Under the pieces are notes generated by a model. That model did not search any database, was not told where the DNA came from, and saw nothing but the letters and a program-made list of their open reading frames with translations. Below are positions 12,395 to 24,300 of a DNA stretch of 64,000 nucleotides, piece by piece. Every line of letters begins with the position of its first letter. The stretch's first letter is position 1. A program made the position numbers and the translations under genes. The stretch covers positions 1,473,001 through 1,537,000 of the forward strand of contig NC_083514.1 in assembly GCF_032362555.1 (NCBI RefSeq), read 5' to 3'. This stretch comes from Amyelois transitella (taxonomy: Eukaryota; Arthropoda; Insecta; Lepidoptera; Pyralidae).

Positions 12395-15300
12395 CTGCAT
12401 TTGGAAATATATTATTTAGTCTAGAATTAGTGAGGATTTTTGTATTCGTGTTTTTTTTATTTAGTACGCGTTATGAGTATAGATGGGCGAAGGAAGGTAT
12501 GCAAAGATCGTGGCAAGTGGAAAGAGGTAGTCTCTGCGTACCCCTCCGGGATAGAGGCGTGATTTTATGTACCTATGTATGTATGTATGGGCATATGCCC
12601 GGCCATTTAAGGCAAATTGGGAAAATTCCCAATAAATGCCCAGATGCCGTGTGGTTCCCGGCACCAATCCAAAAAAGAATAGGACCATTCCATCTCTTCC
12701 CATGGATGTCGTAAAAGGCGACTAAGGGATAGGCTTACAAACTTGGGATTCATTTTCAGGCGATGTGCTAGCAACCTGTCACTATTTGAATCTCAATTCT
12801 ATCATTAAGCCAAATAGCTGAACGTGGCCATTCAGTCCTTTCAAGACTGTTGGCTCTGTCTACCCCGCAAGGGATATAGACGTGAACATATGTATGTATA
12901 AATGTCCAAAGGGAAGGAATGGGGCGGGCGGCCACTGACCTGAGCACGGCGGTGGTGAGGCCGGCGCAGAAGGCGTGCGCGTGCGCGTGCAGCGGGTGCG
13001 CGCAGGCGCGGCGCGGGCGGGCGGCGCGCGCGCGCAGCCGCACGTAGCCCGCCAGCGACAGCGCCAGCGCGCGCGCGCACAGCGCCACCGCCCGCCCGCG
13101 CGCGCCGCAGCGCTGGCAGCGCGACCAGAACCTCACCTGTCAGAGATATCCTCTATCCTATACTCTACATACACACTCGCATTAACAGGGATGTACTATA
13201 CGCCACAAGTCACTAAAATAGTCTCGCGACGCTATCAGTCAAAAACAGCGAAAAACCTAAATCGTGCAAGCAAAGATTTCACGAATTGGAGCGTATACAG
13301 GATGACATTTAAAACAACTGCATCCTTTTAAACATAAGCTATACCCATGCTTCTGAGCCGTTTGAGCCTATTTTTATTTAAATTAAACGTCATCATATAC
13401 GTCACACGCTTTATTAAAGACCAATACCTACTATAAAAAGAAATTAAAACTAAACATGTAAATTGACCTCTGAATCTTACGCGTCGCTTTTCCGCCTGCC
13501 GGGGTGATATGACGTATTTAGGATCGTGGATTTTGATACTTTAATTTTTTTCGTACTTTCTGAAATATGAACCGATAATTTTCTTTTAACGTTTTTAAAT
13601 ATCCTTTAGATTAGTACACTTAACAGTTAAATTTATGCAGTTGAATTAAAAGTCAACCTGTATACAACCTCCGACACAACACCATCGGAGCCACGGTTCG
13701 CCAGGCATAACACCTAGCAAAAGATCTTCCCTTTGGTGGCGGTGGAGCCGAATCATCGCTCCCGCTACAAAAGGGAAACGTTTAGAAGATAAAAAGAAAA
13801 TTTAAGACAATATATTCTCTCTCTCTCTTTTTTTTACGTATTTTCAATTGCACCCTCCACACCACAATACTACGGTTAGTTTGATATCATATACATATTG
13901 TGAACGCGTGGTCTTTTAATATGATTTACTTTAAATTCTCATAAGCAATATCATTGTATGTCATCGCATGTTCTCAAAGTAATGTATTAGTAATTCATTA
14001 AAATATATTTTCTCTTGTATAAATACATAAATTACTTTTTTTTAATTTATTTACTAATTTATGTACACAGAAAACATCGAGACTGATAAGCACAAGAAAC
14101 AAAATTACAAAGATTCTGCTTATTATAAAAGAAATCTCTTCCAGTTATTTGATTCATTCTTCTTCTTTCCTTTCTTTTTAATTATTCGTATTAAAATATG
14201 GATTTTTTATAGTATTTTTTACACCCGTTTGTTACTGCTTGTAGGTACTACACTGACGCTGTGGACGCAGCACTAAACTTACTTTTAAGTTATTTATTCA
14301 ACGTCAACTAGTGTTGTGAAGCCAAAAAATATGTGATGCTCAATATGTCCCATAATAATGAATAAAAATTTGGAATTTTACTTAATTGAGTCAGGTTTAT
14401 CTGCTCCCGCCCGGCATTAGCAACCTTTACATGAAAACCAACCAATATCAGATTATCATTTAACATCCGCTTGCCTGAATATTATGACTATGAGCAATGG
14501 AACTAATGTAATATATACACACATAAACGATACGCCCTTTACGATATCCATGGGAAAGAGGTGGGCATCGACATCTATTGGTGCCATGATCATACATGGT
14601 AATTACTTAATTATCATTGACGTCCGATGAAAATGTTGCAGTGTAGTTTGTTCCGCCGCTTCTTCTACACATGCGCTTTGGAAGCGGTAGTAGTTATAGT
14701 TAGATTTTAGTTATATGACGTCAATAAGTGAATGAATGAATGAATGATTTATTATGCATTGAATGAGTCATAATACAGTTGTTACATTTGTTTTAAAGCA
14801 CTTAACATTCAGCCGCAGTTGGCATGCAAAATATAGTTTTATAATACAAAAGTGATACCTTGTATTTAATTTTAAAAATAAATCTATTCTATTCTATTCT
14901 ATCATCTTTATGTTTACCTGTTTGTTCGTGTCCTCCTTCACTTTGTCCACATTGCTGTGACCCACGGTGTTGCAAGATATTGTGATACACACGTCGCCGT
15001 GAACAAATCTAGACGGTTACAGAAAATATACAAATTATATATCTATATGGACGACATCTTCCAAGGCATATAAGTAAACTAGAGGCCGCCCGCGACTTCG
15101 TCCGCATGGAAACCCTATCAATCCCGCGGAAACTCTGGGATAAAAAGTAGCCTATGTGTTATTCTGGGTCTTCAGCTACCTACATACCAAATTTCATGGT
15201 AATCGGTTCAGTAGTTTTTGCGTGAAAGAGTAACAAACATCCATACATCCATACAAACTTTCGCCTTTATAATAGTAGTAGGATGATCTGCAGAATAATT

Positions 15301-18300
15301 CCATTGTGAATATTTGGATTGTGTACAAAGATGTATACGATTTTAACGTATGTCATTTGAAACAATTTATTATTTATAAATCTATAAAGCTGAAGAGTTT
15401 GTTTGTTTGAACGCGCTAATATTAGGAACTACTGGTTCGAATTGAAAAATTATTTTTGTGTTGAAAAGACCATTTATCGAGAAAGGATTTAGGCTATATA
15501 ACATCACGCTGCAACTATAACGAGCAAAGAAATAATGGAATATGTAAGAAAAAAACAAGGAAAATTATTCATCATTGAGGGCTTCAATGATGCCCGAAAT
15601 AACTATTCCACGCGGACGAAATCGCGGGCACAGCTAGTATCAAATAAATAAACATACATGGATACAATATAAATGATAGTGGATGCGTCACGACGACAAC
15701 GACAGGTTATAACTATGTACTTACTATTTTCTTGTTACTGTGTTAATTTCTATGCAATAAAGATATTACATACACAAACATATGGTCACGTCTATATCCC
15801 TTGCGGGGTAGACAGAGCCAACACTCTTGAACAGACTGAATGGCCACGTTCAGCTATTTGGCTTAACGATAGAATTGAGATTCAACTAGTGACAGGTTGC
15901 TAGCCCATCGCCTAAAAAATAATCCCAAGTTTGTAAGCCTATCCCTTAGTCGCTTTTTACGACATCCATGGGAAAGAGATGGAGTGGGCCTATTCTATCT
16001 TTTTTGTATTGGGAACCACACGGCACATAAAGATATTACACACAAACAAACAAACAGGTAACGTCTCTCACTCCCCTCTTAAAACCTGATAAGAATTTAC
16101 TATCACGTACATCTGACGGTAAACAGTTCCACAATCTGACAGCCTGGACAGAAATATAGTGGCTCACCTTCTAATATGCTGGTTCATAGGCACCTGACAG
16201 TTGGTGGAAGGACATTTGTAGTCAGGATTGAAGCAGTATTTCTCCAAAAAAGCGCCGAGCGATATGTCGTGGCGTCCATACATCTCCATTGTCACAATCC
16301 TGGTAAAAAGAAAAATACCCAACTTAATGCGAAAGTAAGTTTATTTGTTTGATAATTCGTTCCCTAAGTTTGTATCAAAACTATTTTCTGATGTCATTCG
16401 AAAGCGAGCTCCGCTCGGTCACCCAGGTTTGGTACTATTTCTTAAATGATTTACTTTGCAATAAACTGAATAATACTTATTTTTTTTTATTCCAGTAACT
16501 GTATTTAACAAAGCTGATTTTAAACTTCGCGTTACATTATACTTGATTGATATATTATATTATTTATAAATAGATTTTTATCATGTTTTTTTTTTCATGC
16601 CGTGTGGTTGCCGGCACCAATATAAAAAGAATAGGACCACTGGCTCTCTTTCCTATGGATGTCGTAAAAGGTGACTAAGGGACAGGATTATAAACTTGCG
16701 ATTCTTCTTATAGGCGATGGGCTAGCATCCTGTCACTATTTGAATCTCAATTCTACCATCAAGCCAAAAAGCTAAACGTGGCCTATCAGCCTTTTTAAGA
16801 CTGCTGGCTCTGTCTACCCCGCAAGGGATAAAGACGTTCTCATATGTATGTATGTATGTTTTTTTCTTCCACAAACAAACAAACGCTAAACTTACCAAGG
16901 ATTTACACAGAAGTCGGGTACATTAGCGGACTTGTTGCTGTAACTGTATAACAGTAAACTCATTCTCTGATGGTTCTCCGGGGCAAGGGGGTCGAGTGGT
17001 TCACTCTCCTGTTTCTCGAGTGGTACTGAATCAGGTTCCAGCTGTTTGTGGTTCTTTTTTACTACCGACGGCTTGTATAGAGGGCAGGTCACTGGAAAAT
17101 TGGTATAACTTGAATCGTAATCATAATCATTTATTCTTTTATAGACTTACAAACTTTGTATTCTTTTTTAAGGCGATGGGCTGGCAACCTGTCACTATTT
17201 AAATCTCAATTCTATCATTAAGCCAAATAGCTGAACGTGGCCGATCAGTCTTTTCAAGACTGTTGGCTCTGTCTACCCCTCAAGGGATATAGACGTGACC
17301 ATATGTATGTATTAAAATCACGCCTCTTTCCCGGAGGGATAGGCAGAAACTACCCTTTCCACATGCCACGACCTCTGCATACTTCCTTCGCTTCATCCAC
17401 ATTCATAACTCACTTCATGCAAGCTCAGCGGTTTCGGGTACTCTTGACCTGACCCTTTGCTGGAATATGCAGCATTTTCACCGGACGTCAATTTACAAAT
17501 ATAGGATCTCTTAAATCTAAATCGTGGACGAATGCACATTACATAAATACATATATGTACATTAAAGAGTAAAATAGAGCTTACTTTTATGTGCGTCGGC
17601 GACGATCCGACATCCAGTAGCGCGGTAGTGCGCCAGCGCAGCTCTGTTGGCGGGGTCGTCCGCTGGAGACGAAATGGGGTTCTTAATGAACGGATGCATC
17701 TCCTGAAACAAATATCAGACGTGGGATCTGACTTCTTCTTAAATTTAAGAGCTAACTCTTGTCGGTGGAGTTAAGTGAAGCGTCCTCCATTCATGTAGAT
17801 AGACTATATCAATTAAATTAGGATACAAAAAGTATTCTACTTTTGAATCCTTCTTGACCAAGCGAGCAAAGCAAGGTCTATCAATTAAGTTGGAGAAGAA
17901 ATAAATTTTTGTATGTATGTATGTTTATAACGCTATAACTTTAGAGCAGTTAGTCTGATTTTGATGAAATTTAAAATGTACATATGTAAGAACTGTCAAT
18001 AGAATTTTAAAGTTTGTATGTCAAAATCGGTTAAGTCGTTTAGTCACAATTTTGTAAATAACGAAAAAGTTCGTGAGATCTAAGTTCGCGATGAACAAGT
18101 ACTGCCGTGTGATTTAAGATTAGAACCACTCCTTATCTTTCCCATGGGTATTGTAAAAGGCTATTTATGGATAGACTTATAAACTGATGAGATTCCTCTG
18201 GTAATCGATGGTCTAGCAAACTGTCACTATTTGAATCTCAAATCCATCATACAACCAAACGTGGCTTATCAGTCTTTTCAAAACTGTTGGCTCAGTCTTC

Positions 18301-21300
18301 CCCGCAAGGGATATAGACTTGACTATATGTATGTAACTAGTATCTTTATTAAAACATACGTACTATGAGGTACGGCGAGGGATAACGTAAGACTAACAAC
18401 CGAATGGGTTACAGGTTCGTTTATTAATGAATCATTATCGTGAATACATTTTCTTATGTACCTACTATATGAATGTATCTAAATTTTCTTATATACTATA
18501 TGTATGTATAATGTATCTAGGTTATAGATATCTTATAAATAGACAATACACTTATATTAACGTGTCACATACCACACGCCCTCATTAAAAAAAATAACAA
18601 CTATTTTTTTAACAGATATAGGACTTAGTTCTATTCTTAAGGAACACTTCTTCTTTCCTGTTCTTTAAAATTTTTACGTTTACAGACACATCTTCCAAAA
18701 CTTTAAACGGTCCTGAATAACCACAGTATGTTTAGCCACAAGAATAGAATAGAATAGGATAGGACAGGACAGGACAGGACAGGACAGGACAGGACAGGAC
18801 AGGACAGGACAGGACAGGACAGGACAGGACAGGACAGTACAGGACAGGACAGCATAGGACTGGACAGGACAGGACAGGACAGGACAGGACAGGACAGGAC
18901 AGGACAGCATAGGACAGGATAGGATAGGATAGGATTTATTTACAAAACAAGGTATCACTTATTGACGTCACATCACTTAAACAACCGTAAGAACATACCT
19001 TCATGACGACAGCGGGCAGCCGAGGCTCGCTCAGCGGCCGGGGGTCGGCGCGGGGCGCGGGCGGGCGGGCGCGGGGTATGGCGGGAGCCCGCGGCAGGAA
19101 CGCGCGCAGCGGGCTCCGCTTGCCCGCCTCCGTCTCCAGGAACGGCGCCGGGATCATCACGTTGGGAGACATCGATAGCACCACGTCGTCTGTCGACCAC
19201 CTGGGGTGTGATGTGTGGGTGCTTTATTGAATGAGGACGAATGATATAAACATATATATCATATCATTCGTCCTCATTCAATAAAGTATATATATATATA
19301 TATTGCAGTGCAAGTGCCCAGCACCAATCAAAAAAAGAATAGAACCACTCCATCTCGTTCCCTTGGAAGTCGTAAAAGGCGACTAAGGAATAGGTTTATT
19401 AACTTGGGATTGCAGGAACGCGCGCAGCGGGCTCCGCTTGCCCGCCTCCGTCTCCAGGAACGGCGCCGGGATCATCACGTTGGGAGACATCGATAGCACC
19501 ACGTCGTCTGTCGACCACCTGGGGTGTGATGTGTGGGTGCTTTATTGAATGAGGACGAATGATATAAACATATATATCATATCATTCGTCCTCATTCAAT
19601 AAAGTATATATATATATATATTGCAGTGCAAGTGCCCAGCACCAATCAAAAAAAGAATAGAACCACTCCATCTCGTTCCCTTGGAAGTCGTAAAAGGCGA
19701 CTAAGGAATAGGTTTATTAACTTGGGATTGCAGGAACGCGCGCAGCGGGCTCCGCTTGCCCGCCTCCGTCTCCAGGAACGGCGCCGGGATCATCACGTTG
19801 GGAGACATCGATAGCACCACGTCGTCTGTCGACCACCTGGGGTGTGATGTGTGGGTGCTTTATTGAATGAGGACGAATGATATAAACATATATATCATAT
19901 CATTCGTCCTCATTCAATAAAGTATATATATATATATATTGCAGTGCAAGTGCCCAGCACCAATCAAAAAAAGAATAGAACCACTCCATCTCGTTCCCTT
20001 GGAAGTCGTAAAAGGCGACTAAGGAATAGGTTTATTAACTTGGGATTGCAGGAAAGCGCGCAGCGGGCTCCGCTTGCCCGCCTCCGTCTCCAGGAACGGC
20101 GCCGGGATTATCACGTTGGGAGACATTGATAGTACCACGTCGTCTGTCGACCACCTGGCGTGTGATGTGTGGGTGCTTTATTGAATATACATATATAATA
20201 TATATATATTTATATCATTCGTCCTCATTCAATAAAGGATATATATACCTACACTTGCAGTGCAAGTGCCCAGCATCAATCAAAAAAATAATAGAACCAC
20301 TCCATCTCGTTCCCTTGGAAGTCGTAAAAGGCGACTAAGGAATAGGTTTATTAACTTAGGATTCCTCTTTTAGGCGATGGGCTAGCAACCTGTCACTATT
20401 TGAATTTCAATTCTAAAATTTAGCCAAATAGCTGAATGTGGCCAATCAGTCTTTTCAAGATTGTTAGCTCTGCCTACCCCGCAAGGGATATAGACTTGAT
20501 TATATGTGTGTATGTACATAGAACGAATGATTGATTGGTTAACATTTCTATTGGCGTATTCCTGAAGTGACGTCGGAGTAGACCCTTACGGGGTAGACAG
20601 AACCAACAGTGTTGAAAAGACCGAAAGGCCACGTTCAGCTGTAAGGTTTTATAATGTATTTGAGTTTTGAACAGTTATAGGTTGCTAGCCTATTACCTAC
20701 AAGAAGAAACCCAAGTTAGTTATTCAGCCTAACACTTAGTTGTCGTTTACGACATCCACGAGGAGAAATAGTTGGATGAATACATGGACCCTGGATTGGG
20801 TGAGTCAGGTTTTTACACCAAGCGACTCCCATCTGACCTCCGCAACCTTTGCAGGTAAACCCAACTCATTTAGGATCGATCATAGCTACACATCCAGTTG
20901 CCTGAATGTGCAGGTTTCCTCACGATGTTTTCCCTCACCGTAAGAGCATCGGTTAGTATTCAGGCTAATGTAAATAACTTTGAAAATAGACATTGGGATT
21001 TGAACGTGTGCCTTTCTGCGCATCACGCATTTTAACCGGGCACCTACCACCGAAAAATAAATCGAATCGAGTAAATCTGTATCTAAGAATAAACATACAA
21101 GGTCTATTATGAGTTCGTCACTGTCAAAATCAACATACCTATCAATTGTATCATCAGCCTTCAGAGTCACTTCTTCCTTCGCCAAGAACACATCATCATC
21201 TATCGACATTGTAGAATGTAGTGGATCGCTGAAGTCCTGAATAGGCACTCCATTAAAGTTCTTCTCACTATCAGTCTTACGCGTATACGACTTCTTCATC

Positions 21301-24300
21301 AGCGGATCATCGCTTCCCTCGAACATCTTCGCGTCATCATCGTCCACACTACTCAAAACATCAATTTTGTCATTACTAGAATCTTTAGTTTCATCCACGT
21401 CATTATCACCGTCGAAAATATCATTTGCGTCATTTATTTTCGACGATTTATCAGTTTCGTTTTCGTCATCGTCGAAAGTCATTCCCGGTTCGGGTAAAGT
21501 GGCCCCGATGTCCCCGAAGAAAGCTCTCTCGAGTTTCCAGTTATAAAAGGCTAGGAGTATGAATTTGACCACTTTCTTCACCCGGGTCAGCTCTGCGAGG
21601 GAAGCGCCGCGGAGGATGATGCAACAGCCGAGATGCGGCTCCGCGCAATCCTCTAGCACCATTAGTGTTTTGCTTGAATCTGAAAGAGTTTGACATTTTT
21701 GTAGCATGTTTGCATATTTTGAATTGTCATATCATAACGGCTGCTGTGGCGCAGCGGTAGTACGCTTGTCTGTGACACCAGGGGTCCCGGATTCTGGCCA
21801 GGGCATGATGAGAAAAGAACTTTTTCTGATTGGCCTGGGTCCTGGATGTTTATCTATATAAGTATTTAATATAAAGTATAGTATCGTGAGTTAGTATCTC
21901 GTAACACAAGTCTCGAACTTACTTCGAGGCTAACTCAATCTGTGTAATTTGTACCGTATATATTTATATTTATTTATTTAATATCATAATAAAATCACTT
22001 TATTGCACCAAGATAAACATGATTTACAGAAATATGTGTATACAGTTCACGTTGTACAAAGGCGGCATTATCGCTATAGCAATTTCTTACAGGCAACCTA
22101 CTTGTGACGATTTCTCAAATTGAGTACTTTTGTATTAAGAATAACCATATATACTGGTCAAAGAAACATAAGACCTTATATGACATACATACAATCACGT
22201 CTTTACTCCTTACGGGGTAAATAGATCCAACAGTCGCGATAAAACTGAAAAGCCACGTTCAGCCGTACGTCTTATTCATGGAATTGAGATTCAAATAGAA
22301 ACAGGTCACTAGCCCATCGCCTTAAATATAATAGAATCCTTAGTTTATTAGCCATTCCTTTCTTAGCAATACAAACAATCACAACACTCACAATTCTTGA
22401 CGTAAAATCTCGTCGCAGTCCCCAACTTAGGCGTTCCGATTCTCGCATCGATCGAAGTCACCAAATCGGCTCTGGTGCACCTGGCGGCCCTTCGTAGGGC
22501 TCTCTGGGGCACTCCGGTGGCCAGGGCGACCCCCGCCGTGCGTAGGGCGTCCTGAACTCCGCGCCCCACGCTGCCCCCCACCAGCACCACGTCGGGGCGA
22601 AGGGCGCAGATGCGTGCCGCGCAACGCACTAAGTATTGCTGTTCCTAAGATTTAGAGTATGTGACGTCATCACCCCTTCTTGGAAATGATAGGGTTTGGA
22701 GACCGATTTCACAAAAATAAACTAACTAAGTTGGTAAGTAAGGATTATATACGAAGCGACTCTTATCTAATTTTAGTAACTCTTGACTTCCTACAAAATC
22801 TCTTTATTTCTGTGTTACTCACCCCCTACTTTAAGGAGGGGCTGATGATAAACGTTACGCCTCACGTAATCATGCTATTGCCGAATAGTCGTTTCTGTTA
22901 TCCTAAAGACTGATCATTCTGATTTGGGTGACGAAAGTCAGACGAGGTCAGTCAAGAGATCAGTTATTGATGACATGACCTTTCCACTAATGTTACGTAG
23001 TCATTAACGGACCAAGGACACAACCAGACAAAAACCAAGTCGCTAATAATAGACAGACATACCTACAAAAACTACGAATTACCTTTATCTGACTGTTACA
23101 ATACTCATTTTTTTTAAATTGATTAGTTACAAAAACAAGTGATCCCCAGCTGTGGGACAAGGATGGCTAGATAAAAAGACTCACTTGCAACAAAACTGGC
23201 TCCAAAGAGGTCAATTTTCCCTCCACCCGCTGGTAGGCAATTGAGCAGTCCAGCAACAAGACTGTGGGGTCAGATATGTCCTGGGGCATGCCCCTGTAAC
23301 AACCATAGCAAGGTTTGGTTAATCGATAAAACATACATACATAAAATCACATCTCTTCTTCATCTTTCTACTTGCCACGATCTCTGGATAAAGCTGGGAG
23401 TGGCCTTTCGGTGGTCTAAGACTGTCGGCTCTATATATCCCGCAAGAGATATAGACGTGATAATATGTGTATACAATACACAAGAGTACAATACACACCT
23501 GTGCGCCACATTTTTTGTGAGAACGAGTCCGCGCACGAGGGCGGTATCTTTCGGTACACCGTCACACACTTTCTTCACTTGCACGTAGTGGCGTATGTCC
23601 ATTTCGCTGCTGTGGAGGTCTGCAAAAATACAACATCATCACTCTTCTGGTGTTAGGGTTGCGTCATCACCTGTCAGAGGAGCCCGAGGTGTGCCAATGA
23701 CCACGATCCTAGATTGGGTAATACAGGTTTTTAGACAAAGCAAAAATATTTCGAAGGGGAACCTAACCCATATTGGATCATGGTAATATTATACAGTTAC
23801 CAAAACGTACAGATTTCATGACGATACAAGTCAATGAATAAATATACTGTACGCACTAAATAAAAGTGAACTAAATTAAAAACCTTTTTTATGAGAAACT
23901 GAAATCTTACTTGTTTTCTTCCCTGGTGAATAATCAAGGAACACAACGAATAAGGGCATATACTCGTATACCACAAGCCTGGCATAATGACATAAGCAGC
24001 TTAAGGTATTCTTAAGCACACTCCGATATATCTTTACCTGTCTTCTCTTTGGCCTGGCTAAGAATATAGACAAGATATACATGAAGAACAACATAAGACC
24101 TATATTGTAACCATGTGGAATGAAGGAATGATTATGAAGGAATAAGTTGATATACAGCACAGCATGACCTACAGCCCTTGTCAGAAGCTTCAGGGGTGAC
24201 ACACACACACACTCCCATATCGCTCTATCTATCCTAAGGGGGACAAACTATAAATGAAGGAACAGCTAGGTATACAGAATAGACCTGGAATCATAATATC

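Noticed and set aside
12768-13331. Overlapping Ala/Arg-rich frames on both strands
   Set aside because: GC-rich exon 19 produces long frames by composition. Only the minus frame with matching phase and Cys residues is the gene.
18680-18958. 92-codon frame rich in LSCPV repeats
   Set aside because: Pure translation of the AGGAC pentanucleotide tract.
19308-20129. Three tandem 61-62 codon frames on the plus strand
   Set aside because: They are antisense to exon 14 copies and SINE sequence in the 318-bp array.
21738-21815. Possible tRNA gene
   Set aside because: A-box-like and B-box-like segments belong to a SINE head; no complete cloverleaf is formed and a second copy shows the same long body.
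22427-22629. Alternative minus frames in exon 12 region
   Set aside because: Shadows of the PIKfyve exon, which is fixed by splice phase with exons 11 and 13.
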